The notes under the pieces: generated by a model
What the model saw: the letters and a program-made list of their open reading frames with translations, nothing else
What the model was told of the DNA's origin: nothing
Databases searched by the model: none
DNA from: Girardinichthys multiradiatus
Lineage: Eukaryota; Chordata; Actinopteri; Cyprinodontiformes; Goodeidae
NCBI RefSeq assembly: GCF_021462225.1
Contig: NC_061811.1
Location: 21,540,663-21,604,662, forward strand
Length of the DNA stretch: 64,000 nt
Direction of reading: 5' to 3'
Part shown: piece by piece, positions 32,305-45,019 of the stretch
Numbering within the stretch: position 1 is the stretch's first letter
Layout: each line of letters opens with the position of its first letter
Program-made: the position numbers and the translations under genes

Positions 32305-34088
32305 ATGGAGTTAAATTTGTCCCAATATTATTCAATCAAACAAAAAACTAATCTCAATCAAAAAAATAATATTCAATCAAAACAAACTAATCTCAATCAA
32401 AACATATTAAGTTGTGATCAAAACTTTCAGAGTTTTTTCTCACAAAGAGAAAAAAGTTATTTTCAAAACAAAAACTTTTATTAGCGCATGTCAAAAATAT
32501 TTGGTTACGAGTCTCGCTTTTTTGGTTTTGACGCTCTGTTTTTGGTTGAACTCAATTAATTTTGAGTTATGGAAACATGAACATCCTGGGCGGGGCCTAA
32601 AGACGAACGCTGTAAGACGTTTCCCTATTGGTTAGCGCTGACTAAAGCAGCAGACTCTGATCCCCCGCATCTCTGAACTTCTGCTCGAACTGCAGAGCTT
32701 GCAGCGTCGCTTCAGTGAGGAGACATCAACTGTACAGAAGAAAACTGCGGTCAAGTGAGCCGACAGTCAGAAATACGTGGTCACGCCAGCCGACACCAGC
32801 TCTCTCTTAAAGATTAGCGTCGCGTAAAGGTTTGGAGAAATACACAACTACCCCAAGTGTAGTATAAAACAGAATCCATGTCGGGCAGACGGCATCCCAT
32901 AATCCTATGTGTTGTCCTCACAACCCGTGATACTTTCTCTCCTGTCCAGTTCCCTCACCACACTGTCATGCTGAGACACAGAGTGCTTTCCACCGTGGCC
33001 CTGTAGACATCTGTAAGCAGCTGAGGAGATGAAGAAGAGCTGTTGTTGTACCTTCTTCAACAGGCGAGGGGAGTTTCCGGTCCAGGAGAGGTCAGAGGAG
33101 ATCTGGATGCTCTTGCACTTTAAGCTGTCCAGACCACTTCCCAGAACCTCATCGACCTCACCAAAAAGAAGCGTTGGTGGTACTTTGTTGGGGTGGTTGT
33201 GTATTTCTCCAGAAACCTACAGTGAAATTATGAAATACTAATTCTGGTTATAACATAGATGACCCTCTAATAAAATCTGAAGAGATTGTGTTGTCACCTC
33301 TCTTGGTTTTGGAGAAATAAATTCCTGAAAGTGGGACAAATGCATATAATGGTTGAGCATTTTGAGGTATTTTGACAAGATATTTCTCCAAAACTGTACA
33401 GTAAAATATAAAATATTTATTCTTTTACATAAAACATGAATGTGAAAGTGGTAAAAATGTAATTAATATAAATGTTCTGTAGGTTACTTTTCTGTTTTCC
33501 TCTTATTTTCTCAACCGTTGCCAGGATCGGCGTCCTTTCTGCTCCATTACCGTAATGCGCCTTGTATGCGCGACGCTAATCTTTAAGAGAGAGCTAGTGT
33601 CGGCTGGCGTGACCGCGTATTTCTGACTGTCGGCTCACTTGACCGCAGTTTTCTTCTGTACAGTTGATGTCTCCTCACTGAAGCGACGCTGCAAGCCCTG
33701 CAGTTCGAGCAGAAGTTCAGAGATGCGGGGGATCAGAGTCTGCCGCTTTAGTCAGCGCTAACCAATAGGGAAACGTCTTACAGCGTTTGTCTTTAGGCCC
33801 CGCCCAGGATGTTCATGTTTCCAGAACTCAAAATTCGTTGAGTTCAACCAAAAACAGAGCGTCAAAACCAAAAAAGCGAGACTCGTAACCAAAGATTTTT
33901 GACATGCGCAAATAAAAGTTTATGATTTGCAAATAACTTTTTTCTCTTTGTGAGAAAAAACTCTGAAAGTTTTGATCACAACTTAATATTTTTTGATTGA
34001 GATTAGTTTTTTTTGATTGAATATTATTTTTTTGATTGAGATTAGTTTTTTGTTTGATTCAATAATATTGAGACAAATTTAACTCCAT
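32305..34088. mobile_element. Element with 520-bp terminal inverted repeats
   Basis: 32305-32824 and 33569-34088 are inverted copies, both 520 bp, starting atggagttaaatttgt and ending in cgcg next to the loop. They are highly similar, with scattered mismatches and small balanced differences. Each arm has subterminal caatcaaaa repeats, a GC box gggcgggg (32588; reversed at 33798) and a CCAAT box (reversed at 32626; forward at 33762). The 744-bp loop carries no transposase; its left part resembles a LINE reverse-transcriptase piece in reverse. This looks like a fold-back or long-TIR non-autonomous DNA transposon; superfamily unknown. Confidence 0.8.
32890..33190 (-). pseudogene. LINE reverse-transcriptase piece inside the loop
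   Basis: On the minus strand ISSDLSWTGNSP and KKVQQQLFFI (about 33035-33120) resemble the LGVHISSDLSWT..T..I.KKAQQRL segment near the C-terminus of a fish LINE RT. Frames shift and there are stops, so only short runs are legible. It is flanked by non-coding loop sequence. Confidence 0.5.
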
Positions 34089-36585
34089 AATGTCACAGCC
34101 CCCGCATTTGGGTATAAAAACTTCTCACTTAGACAGTCCCCCGTTACGAGTCAGGAGTTAGAATTGTTCCTCTACTGCCTCGGCCGCGCTGACTTTGGCC
34201 ATCGCCAAGTCAGTGCCTTGAGCCAGTGACTTGATCTGACAAGGCCTCTATTAACCTCCGGTGACAAAGGGGGTGAAAAATCCTCCTTCTCAAAAGATCT
34301 TTCAATGGCGAAACTACCAGCGTCACGCCACTCACTCTTTATGGTTCAATATACCAAATTAAGCTATATGCCACTTTCCCTTGTCCACTTGACTCGTCCA
34401 TCCCAACTTAACCCCCTCCACTCATCTCTACACCTGGCACTGCTCACTTTGGTGGCATTTTTTAAAATTTGTCTGGGGGTGGAGTTATGCTTTTACATGG
34501 GGTTTAGTTCCACTGTAATGAAGAGAAGCTAGCATTTTACCCGACAATAGCGTCAGGCAATGTTTACTATTAATAGCTAACATGCTAATTTTTGTTTATT
34601 GGGTAATGTTAGCTTTTCAAACTATGTTAGCATATAACCGTCAAAATATTCAGTAATATTTCTAAGTTAGAGATCTTATTGCTAACTAAAATAAAAAAAA
34701 TACTAGTTGTCTAACTTCCTGGACCACAGACACACATACACATATTATGGTCTTCCACTTTTTCTCTGCCTGACAACACATATTCCCCTGTTAGTGTTAC
34801 ACTCTCACTTCTACATACAACACAACTGGCCTGAAGGCCCCAAAAATGTTTCTACGTTTTATCACTTTCACACCCCTCACTTGCCAATATTTGGTATTTT
34901 TCTGTGTAATGAACATTAAACACATGTTTTTTTGTTTTTTTCTCCGAGCAGTAAGACACTGGCTATTAGCTTTAAATAAATCACCACCATGGCACCCACA
35001 GTAATTTTACAAACATGCCTGCAGGAATCAGTGAAAACTGTGCTCTGTGCATTTGTACCTACTTGTCTTATAGGCCCTATGGGTGACATCATTAATGAGA
35101 AATATTTCTGTGTGTTACAGTACAAGAGAGGGGAAAACAATGCTCAGCAGGGGTGATAAACCACTCACCTCTACTTTATTAACCTCCGTTATGTTCTCCA
35201 AGTGGTGCCATAAAATAGGCTGTACAGGAATCATTAAACGATCTCAGCAGAGGGAGCTGCAGAACGTGAGGACCCCTGCTTCATTAACCTGCACATATCC
35301 TCCACCGAGCACGTTGAGATGTTGATGTTTCCGGTCGCACCATTAGCAAAGACCGTGTTCATAAACAGAATCAGACCAAGCCCCTGAAGGAAAATAAAGA
35401 TGAACCCATCACACTTGAGAGGAGCAGCTGTGTACATTTACAGCTCTTCTCCCTGTGTTTGCCCCCCAGATTTGCCCCAAATGTAAACTCGCTCACTCCC
35501 GATTTACCGTTGAGCATCCTGCATCTGTCGCTGTGGGAAGCCTAAAACTAAATCAGAGCATGTGGAAGCTCTTGCTGCTAGGCAAATGCGAGCGTTGCTC
35601 CTGAATCATAAAGAAAGTCAGCAGTAAATTTGTTTTTAAGTTAGATTACACGCTTAGTACTTTGTTTGCTGAAGGTTGCTTGCGGCTTCTTTGGAAGAAG
35701 TTGCGTCTTGAAAGATGAATAAAGTTAATTTTCCATGCCCCCAAAGCGTTTCCCTTGTCTACTGATAAAGCAGCTGGTAGGAGAGCCTCAAGAGCAGTTT
35801 TACACTTCAGAAAAAGTTAACAGGCTTTGTTTGTTTAATATTGTTTATCGTGATTAACCATTAAAAACTTGGAAATGTGATTACTCAGGCACACTAACAT
35901 ACAGTTTCATTAACTTCAAAGAACACGATGCCTTATTTTTGCAGTAATAATTACGCATGTTTGTGCAATGTAAGAGCATAAGATTAATTTGAAGGTCTTG
36001 AAGTTTAAATGTAGGGACGGCACCTCTGATTAATGTACTGTACTAATGTGCTCCATTCTTTTGGCAATTGTGTTGATAATGTGCTGAATATTTACTGGTT
36101 CCACTTTTAAAAAGTTGAATTTGTGTGGATATTCTCTATCTTTAGGGCAATTTTGTAGGTTGAACAAATTAAATGCTCTTTGTTTTAGAGTGTTGTAGTG
36201 GATTTCTTTTGTATACATTTTTTTTATTTTAAACCTAAAAATGTGGTGCCTACTTAATGATTTGTTAAAAACATAAAATTAGCTTTTGATGTGACTGTAA
36301 AAAATGTGTTCATTTCTCTTGTAATCTTTTTATTTTACACATAACTGTCAGACCATTTGTTGCTGTCTAACAAAAAACAATACCTCAGTAAATTTAAAAT
36401 TTAGGTTTTTAGTTTTAAATTGTATGATACAATAGTTTATATTTCTCTACTTCACATTCAAGTAATCAGTGGTTAGACCTTTCAGATTCAAATAGACACC
36501 CCCTTACATCTGCAAATGCCTGAAACTAAATGCTGCCTTCTCATGTTTATTTGTGGTCCTGGGAACACTGAGAGGAAAGATTTCT
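34089..36585. other. Intron 1: largely unique DNA
   Basis: No gene recognised. 35450-35770 is repeat-free and GC-balanced and may be conserved non-coding DNA. Poly-T is at 34927. The frames listed by length alone here (70-80 codons) have no protein features. Confidence 0.35.
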
Positions 36586-36589
36586 GATG

Positions 36590-36850
36590 ACCTGATATCT
36601 AGGGTTATATCTACTGAAAATAACGGCATGCACCTGTTTTTGACAGGAAACCTTTAATTCTGGCAATGTGTTTAATGTGTTTTAGAACTGATTTAGTAGT
36701 TATGCAGCTGGTAATATTTAAGTCTGAGACTAAAAGTTATAGGTTGCTCTTTAGTTTTTACCACATTAAGAACCATGAGTTCTGTCTTGTCTGCATTAAG
36801 CAGGAAAAAATGATCCCCCTTTAACTCAATGATGTGTTTGACTGAACCAA
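36590..36850 (-). mobile_element. L2/CR1-like RT fragment
   Basis: In reverse, 36770-36830 reads FFLLNADKTELMV-like text, the conserved segment following the YADD region in L2/CR1-type reverse transcriptases. The flanks (ctggcaatgtgttt at 36660, gtctgagactaaaagttata at 36722) fit the downstream part. Very decayed. Confidence 0.45.
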
Positions 36851-39800
36851 TTGAGAATGATGCAGGTAGCTACCAAGGTTTGGTACCAGGTAGGTACCTT
36901 GGTAGGTACCAAAGTAGCCACTTGTCGCAGAAAGCTTAAACTCATCTTACATGAATCATTTGGTGGGCGCATGAATTAACCTTCAATACATCAGTCGCTA
37001 CAATGATTACCGTTGTTACAGCTTTAATTCAAGTAATTAAAATCAGTGATCTTTCACTGAAGGCATGAAGGTTTTTCCTGTATTACTTCCTGAAAGACCT
37101 GGCACATTTGGAGTTATACAGTACCAGAAAGTCCCACCTACTTTTCCAGTCTATATTTTAAACCAGGGGTCTATAATTATCCTCTAGAGCCACTGTCCTG
37201 CAGCTTCTACATACGTCCATACTCCCAACATCTGAATGGCTCTTTACTGGGCCTCTGCTGAGGAGGTAACTCAGCCATTTGATCATAACGTATTAGAGCA
37301 AAGATTTATTTTTAAACTTATTTTTAAGCTTCAGGACTGTGGCTGGAGTTGGAAACCTTTGAATTAGACTGAGGGAATCTCCTCCCTTGCTACTTCTCGT
37401 CGGTTGTAGTTGAGTCATTTATCAGCTGAGTAGTGAAGAATGGACCTTCTCATCTCCTAATGAGGCATTTTTCATAAGCAGGTTGATTGAATTGTCAAAC
37501 CAACATGGCAAGTTGCTGGCCAAAATTATATAAAGTACCAGATAGCTGTTTACAATTTTGTTTTTTTTGAGCATTAATGATGTGACCTGGCAGAATCCCT
37601 GAATTGGTATGCTGATGACCTATCCACCCTGTCTGAAACAAGTTGGAGAAAAAACAACTGCATTGCTTGTTTTGCTGTTTAGGACTCTTGGTGAAAATTA
37701 TCACAAGCCAAACAGATGACCATCCAAGAGGTTGTGTGGGTGTTTGGATGGCAATAGTTGTGGTAAACCTGTTATAAGCACCACCATAAGCACCACCAGG
37801 CTGGAGAAAGTCTAGCGGAGGCAGAAATAAAACTACAGACCATGAATCCAGGGAGGCGTTGGGAACATGAACGACAAAGATCTGTTGTAATCTGTTGTGA
37901 CCATTATAAAGGTTAAACAGGAGAGATGGTTAAACATTGGGGATGTGGTTTAAATGTGACGTTTTCAGTGAAAAACTGTTGTTTTGCATCTTTTGGCACA
38001 CAACAGCAGGGTATGTAACATGAAACACCAGAAAAGACACATTTTGAAGTTTTTGCATTTCCTCCTTGAAAGCTTGTGTTGGTGGTTTTGTGGTTATGTT
38101 GTTCCCCTCAGAGCCACTGTACTTGCTGCTTCAGGGCTGGAGTGACCTGTTGTAATTAAGAGGAGGGGAGAATCCTGCTCGCTTGTAGAAAGTCCTGAGG
38201 GAGAACATCGGGTCATTCGTTGTAAGCTGATGCTCAAAGACAACTGGGTTATGTAGCCTGATATATTGTGGCTGAGAGGAAAAGAGAGAGCATGAATAAA
38301 TTGGAAACTGTTGCAAAGAGGATGGAGTAAAGGGTCCACTACAGCAATGTCAATTGTTTTACAAGAATCTGTTTGCTGGATTAGTACTGGTGCAAAGCTA
38401 ATTTTATTTCCTGCAGTGTTGGTTTCTTTTAAGCTATTTCCAGGTATTCTCTCAAGCTGAAACTGTTCATGTTTTTGGTGCTGAAACTAAAGAATTGTCA
38501 AATTAACCTCCATTCAAGATTCTATGCAAACCTGTGATAGGAGTGCAGTCTAATTGTGTCTTGAAAATGCAATCTTCCTGTTGACCTTGTATTTAGTGCT
38601 TAAAGGGAAAAACGCTGCATTGTCACCTGAAGAGTGACATCACATTGAGTTCTGGCATGCAGAGTCAAGGTAATCAATAAGACTCCTGACATTTAATGCA
38701 TGCATCAATCAGCTGCTAATGGGCAAATCAATTGGAAGTCAGAATGACATGCCACTTTATTATTTATGTATTTGTTTGATCAATTTGCTGAAGGATCTGG
38801 CAATGTATTGTGATGGCTTTGGGAAACTCTGGAGACCCTGTACTGTTGATCGATACTATAGGTTGGTGATGTGTTGGGGTGCGGTCTAACGAGGGTGAGT
38901 TTCATGATCTAAAGAGTGAAGACTAAACGGGGAGTTTAGATTGAAAGAAAGAAGCTCAACGCAGCTCTAGAGTCTTCTAGATTTGAGTAATTTGTCCTTA
39001 TGTGAGGCTGATGAAACACTCATACAGTAGCATCTGCATGACAAGCTTTTTGCCAATCCCAGTGCTCAACAATCAGTGCTGCATGAAGGAGCTAAGCATG
39101 AAGCATTGATACAATCACTGCTATATCATCACATAAACATTCCCATGCTGTGTTCACTTGTTGACCAAATGAGGAATGGCTAATGGATCAGTTTCTATTC
39201 CAGCTCCCCTGAGTTTGGAAAACTGCAATTCTGCGTGTCCATTGCAGATGGTTGAATATTAATGCATTTTAATGAGATGCCCTGTGAACCTGCCCACATT
39301 TATTTATGACAGTTGCACTCAACCGGGCTGCAGTCCACGTAATGAGACGGCTGATTCGTGTTGACTGGGGGGCATTGTTAATTTGGCTGCCTGAGATGGA
39401 GAAATGTATGCTGAACAATTCAAATTGTTGGGTTCATCTCAAGAACTCACAGAGTGCAAGTGTTGCCTTAAACCAGACGCTGTTAGCTGTGTACATCTAA
39501 CAGTACAGTTCCCCTGCAAAGCTTGCAAAATCAAATGGCTGCTTACAAACTGCCTGGAGTTTGGTATGTTTTTGCTTTTGAGTCGGTCAAAGTCAGCCCA
39601 AGGCATCTGCCAAAGTTCCACCTGCTGGGCTAAAAGTCTCAAAAACACCAAGAATTTGACAGGACAGCTTGAAAAATGTAAAACTTCATGTGATGAAGTG
39701 CAATGCATTCATGATTTATTTGTGTTCTATGAAATTTGCTATGAAATTTGAAAATGAAAAAAACAGGATTTGGTCATGGCCTGAATCTGATTGGCTGGTA

Positions 39801-40145
39801 GCTTCCACTTCCTAGAAAATCTAATATGTTCATAAAAAAAACTCTAAGCTAATTAAGCAGGTAAGATATTTAGTGCTGATGACCTTTCAACAGAACCCCG
39901 TTTAGAATCTGAATGACCTTTTTATGGGTTGGCAGCTCACTAGTTAACTTAAGAAGCTATGGTGAATACAGAATGCAGAAACAATCAGGCTTGGATGATT
40001 TAAAATAGACAATGTTGCCGTGCCGGATTGTTAACAATGAGCTTAACTGGAAGTTGTCCCTCAAACCGGATGATTCAGTTGTACAACCTCAGACTGAATC
40101 TGGAGCTAGTGGTTGCTTATGATAATGAAGAACATATATGCAGTA
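36851..40145. other. Intron 1: largely unique DNA
   Basis: No gene recognised. A small cluster of gtaggtacc/ggtacc palindromic units lies at 36880-36916. 38600-38800 (ttaatgcatgcatcaatcag and gctaatgggcaaatcaattg) is repeat-free and rich in homeodomain-like cores. Confidence 0.35.
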
Positions 40146-40149
40146 GAGG

Positions 40150-40540
40150 AAAGTGTTCTTTGACATGCACCCTGTTGTAAAGTTAAAACGGTGCAAAGAC
40201 ATGGCTTAAAAAGTCTGACATTGTCAAAGAAAATTTGTACTTTATGCAAAAGACTAACAGAGTACACTGCTGCTTTTATCACTCTTAGTACATTTTTATG
40301 TATTATAGCTCCTGGCTCAGTTCTTTCATTTTCCTTTCAGACTGCTGATGGGGTCAATTGCCCCCTTTTCATTCTACCTATGCCTAAGCATGTAATAGCA
40401 TATCAGGTGTTCCTGCTACCAAAGGGACCCAGCTTCGAACAAAAACCATGCTGTTTTCATGTGGCCTCCCTTTTTTTTGCACCCGTTGGTTTTCCTACAA
40501 ATCTCAGTATTTGAAAGGTACAGAAACTCTACTAGCATGT
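40150..40540 (+). repeat. Dispersed repeat of unknown family, copy 1
   Basis: Shares an ordered series of segments with 49640-50090: the actgctgcttttatcactc / cagcaccgcttttatcattc region, then attatagct, then tatcaggtgttcctgctacc / taccaggtgtccctgctacc. After these come catgctgttttcatgtggcc / tttgctgttttcgtgtggcc and tttttgcac. I do not recognise the family. No protein motif is visible. Confidence 0.6.
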
Positions 40541-42720
40541 TCTCACATGCTGTTTTTTCTTATTTTTTTTATTTATTTTTTGTTTTTGAGGAAAATGTTG
40601 ACATAGAACTGGCCACAAAGGTCTGGCATGTTTTTTACTTGGACACCAGCATGTCATCTATGATTTTATTGAAACACAGCTCATTCCCCGACATTATTTG
40701 CATCATGTAAAGCTCTCCCTGAAAGCAATAGTTGCCTAAACACAAGCTTTTGAACCCTGCACAGTTGTATATACACTCAGTAAATTAGAAACTAGCTGGA
40801 AAAAAGCAGCAAAAGCTTTAACTGCTTTTATTCAACTCTATTTTAGCTATTCTTAGGTTAATTCAGCTAATTCACTGTTTTTGAATTAGCTGGATTGAAG
40901 GTGACTTTGACTTAGATTTCCTTCTGTTTTGTCCATTTTATCCCCCTTTTCCTCCTTTGATGCTTAGTTTTTGTATGCCACTTGCTTTTTCTCTCAAAAA
41001 TCTGCAAACTGCCTGGTTGATTAATGGTAATGCTTGTTGGGGGCCTCGGTGCGGGTGTTAAGTTCAGAGCTCGGTGTGGAGCAGGGATGCGCATCACGCA
41101 TGAGCTGAATGTAAAGCTCACACCCTTGGATGCCCCACTTTCATAATGAGAGAAGTAAATAATGTGCATAAATCAGATGCCAACCTTTTCTGGAAGCTCC
41201 ATTGTGCATGTGTGGTTTTTGTAAGCATTTTCCAATGTAAAGGCCAAGCTGCCAGCATGGGTTCAATCTAGAACTAGTTTTAGCTCTGTAAGCGCAAAAA
41301 ATTTCACTAGTTCTGTTAAGCTAAAAAGTACATATAACTTTTATTTGTGTTTTAAACCAAGCAACAATATAGTACATTAAATATTGAATGCAAGATACAA
41401 ATTAAAGCCCTAAAATTACCATTGTTCACTTAATTCCTCTTTCTAAGTCACCCCATCATAGTAATTAAAGGCCACAGTATTGATGTGTGGAAAATGTCTA
41501 GATCCAATATTTTATGAGTACTTTGGAATCAACATTGTAAGTCCACTACCGTGCATATCAGCTTTATTTTCAGTTTTGTTTTAGTTGAGTCCAGCTTCGT
41601 TATAAGTTATATGTTTTGTGAGGCTAAAGGTTACCTTTTTAATAAATTTAAACATCTATTAAAAGTCAACTCTGCATTTTTCTTATTGCCATTTGCTGCT
41701 TGCTTACCTTTGTTGCTCGAAAGGTTATAAGGGAGTTGCATCCAGTTATTACCAGAACCTCACAATGGACACCAAGCTTCTGCACTCCGATAACATGTAG
41801 GGATAGATGCCTTCAACCTCTGTGGTGTTTGGTGTAATAAAAGCTCAAAATGAGCGAAGAGGTGTGTTTAATTTCAAAGTTTTAGATACTTAAATATCAT
41901 GCCAGCCAAGCCTGGCTCCCCTGAAGTTGTTAACGAACCCCAGAAGGAGGAACGAGTCTTCATGTCTGGACATGTACAACAACCTTATTGAATTTCCAGA
42001 TTATCTAAAAATGTCTAATATATTGAATTTATTTTGTAAAATATATTTTTTTCACCAAAAAGGCAAGAAAGGTTGGGGAGGGGAGCTACACTGTAAATTA
42101 CGCTGTACACATCAAGCCCTTAAGAAATGTAACATGTAATATGAATTAATGAATGAATGCTGCTGATAATAAGTTGAGAAATTACAGGGAATCTAAATAT
42201 GTTTAAATTTTTCTTTTCGCATCATTGTTTTCTTTTAATAATAAGTCAGTGTCTTCATATATCTCCTGATGTTCTGGTCCTCTTGCTGGTGTTTTTTATC
42301 CACTTCATTGGAAGCAGACTGAAGTGATAGACGTTTTGACCCATTACTTTAATATACTTACTCTGTGGCCTTAGGCTTACAGAGAAAAACTATTATATGC
42401 CTTAATAAAAAAAAAAAAAAAAAACATACTTTGTGATACAATTTAAGCCAGATTTAATAAAGTTTGAGCAATCTGCTTATCAGCATCACCTTCTTTAGAG
42501 GTTTTGTGTTTAACCTTTATTGCCGACAGTTGTCAGGAAGTCATCAAGAAGCTTCAGTAGACAATTAGAAGGCTAAATGTTTAACTGGATATTGTATTAT
42601 GAATTATTATTATTATTGAAATTAGATTGCTGAAACAGAAAAATCCCATAACTATTGAGTTTTTTGCATACTTACTTTTACGTAAGCATACAGCTAAACA
42701 TCACCTCTACTTATTGCTTT
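40541..42720. other. Intron 1: nothing recognised
   Basis: AT-rich unique sequence, no gene. A poly-A run lies at 42407-42424. Confidence 0.35.
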
Positions 42721-42724
42721 TTTT

Positions 42725-42885
42725 TTTTTGTGGCACTAGTGGTCTTTATGTGCAGTAATCAGACAGGAGGTCAGGAATTGAACCCCAGACGACTGCGTCA
42801 AGGACTACTAGTCTCTTTATATGGGGCTCCCGCTCCACCTCTACACCACATGCCACTCCGCCTCCAGTCATTACTAAGTGACAGT
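42725..42885 (-). mobile_element. tRNA-headed SINE, degenerate
   Basis: On the minus strand an A-box-like tggtgtagaggtggagc and B-box-like ggggttcaattcctgac are followed by a body resembling the SINE at 25340-25505. Confidence 0.5.
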
Positions 42886-43860
42886 TTGGCTTTTTAAATT
42901 CAGAGTAAAGTTGTCACTAGATATAGTAACCTTTCAGAGAAATTGACTAACATTTTTCTTCCAAAGAAAGAAAAAGGCATGAGTTGATGTCAGGAGAGTT
43001 TCTTTACTGTTGCTGCGAAAATCCGTTGTGACCCCAATACCTCCTTCACCATAGTGTGTAGTTCAGATTTAGCAGTTCTGCTACTGAATGTGAATGTTGG
43101 CCTGCAAGGATCATTCAGAAGATTATCCATTATTAGCAGTGTCAATATCAACAGAAATGAAGATGTGAGCAAATATTGATGCAGTGTAACTGATGGTACC
43201 ATTGCTGTTTTATTAATATCAGTTTACACTTTGTTGAAAAAACATCCCTAAAGGCTTTAGTTCTAAGTTACAGATTGGAAAACATTGTTATTGAAAGATA
43301 TTTTCATTTTAGATGTCCGTACTGTATGAAAATGAGCTAAAGCACAATCTTGTTTTGTTTGCAAATTTGGCAACACCTCCATGTTGCAGGCTGTACAGAA
43401 CCACCAGTTTGCTTTAATCACATAAATGATGGATGTCAGATGGATGTCAGAGCCGATAAATGAGCACTTCTACATAACTTATTTGATGGGAGCATGAATG
43501 TAAATTTGTTTACTGTGCAATTATAGTTAGGTTGATTACAGCTGCCAGCATTGTTCTGAAAAACAGGAACTGCCTGACATGAGAATGTAATGGTTTCAGC
43601 AACTTCTCCTAAATCAATGCCTGATTAGTCTGAAAGTCAGCAAAATAAGACGGGATCATATTTAAAGGCTAATAAAGACCAAGGCATTTTTTTTCCTTTT
43701 TAGTTTTCATTTATACTGTATTTTATGCACCAGAAGTTTTAAAGTTTGTACTAGGATCCTGAAAGGGGGAACTTGTGGTCAACATATCAGCCCTTATTGT
43801 TTGTTTGTAACACTATTGAGCTACTGGAACAATTCAAAACGTATTAAACACTGAGTTGAA
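42886..43860. other. Intron 1: nothing recognised
   Basis: No gene. A short tandem of atggatgtcag lies at about 43429-43450. Confidence 0.35.
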
Positions 43861-43868
43861 TATTGTTG

Positions 43869-44934
43869 AAACCAGATATTTACATACTGTACAAAAAGAT
43901 AAAACAGTTTTTCTCCCTGTTGACTTTAAATCTAACTAAACTTTCCTATTTTGTCAGTTAGAATCAGCAAAATTATTTCTATTTGCCAGAGTAATGAGAG
44001 ACAAATTTTGTATTACCTTACTACCAAAGAGAACTGTGGTCCACCAAAGGTCTGCTTCATGCTTAAGTATAATTTCCAGATGTCTGAAGGGTTAACATTC
44101 ACTGGTTCAAATAATTATTTGCAATTATAAACGATGATAAATGATAATGTCCAGCCATAATGTAGTTCAAGAAGCAGAGGGTTTCTTTGGATCAACCCGA
44201 AAAACAAAGGCAAAAAGCCTTGTCCAGATTCCGGCTACAACTGGTAAAGAGAATTATTATCCACAGTGAAACAAGTTCTGCACCAATGTGGGGTGAAAGG
44301 ACACTCTAAGAGGAGGACAGCACTATTCCAAGAGAAACAAAAAAAAAAAAAACTAAATAAAAGAACACTGAAGTTTGGAAATTTGCCTGAGGAAATAGAC
44401 CTTACTTTTCAGAGACGTGTCCTGAGGTCTGATGAAACTAAATTGGATGCATATGAACATAATGATCATCTTTACATTTGGAGGGCAAAGGGGGAAGCTT
44501 GCAACCCTGAGAAAACCATCCCAACTGTGAAGTACAGAGGTAGTAGTATCTATATGTAGGTGTATTTTTGCTGAAGTAGAGAATGATACACGTCACAAAA
44601 TACATGACCTTATGAGGAACTATTACATAGAAATTTGGAAGTGACACCTCAAGACATCAGCCAGAAAGTTAGAGCTTTGAAACAAATGGGTGATCCAAAT
44701 TTACAATGACCTTCAGCATACTGCTAAATTAGTTACAGTCACTCCAGGACAAGAAAGTTTTGGAGTGCCCATCAAAAAGCCCTGTTGTCTAAAAGAAAAT
44801 CACTTATTCTTCTAGCAATTAGCAAAAGGAAAATGATCCTAACTTATCTAAAACAGCAACAGTTTGGTCTGATTTTATGGCAAATGATGAATAGGTATGT
44901 ATCTTTTTCTAGAATGTATGTAAACATCTGGTTT
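43869..44934 (+). mobile_element. Tc1-type transposon, both ends present, dead gene
   Basis: Left end aaaccagatatttacatac (43869-43887) and right end gtatgtaaacatctggttt (44916-44934) are inverted, with 18 of 19 positions matching. About 1.07 kb, shorter than a full Tc1 of about 1.6 kb. The transposase is plus-strand but broken: N-terminal traces at about 44160-44330 (ttctttggatcaacccg, ctctaagaggaggacag), and a catalytic-domain piece at 44395-44560 with LRSDETKLDAYEHNDHLYI and WRAKGEACNPEKTIPTVKY. In that piece the DE of SDET includes a catalytic aspartate. Stops follow. Confidence 0.85.
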
Positions 44935-45019
44935 TACCGGTAAATCTTGTAGATAATTATCGTAAGTCTTAAGTGATTTAATGCATTAGGGATTAATTAC
45001 ATAAGGGATTGATTAATGA

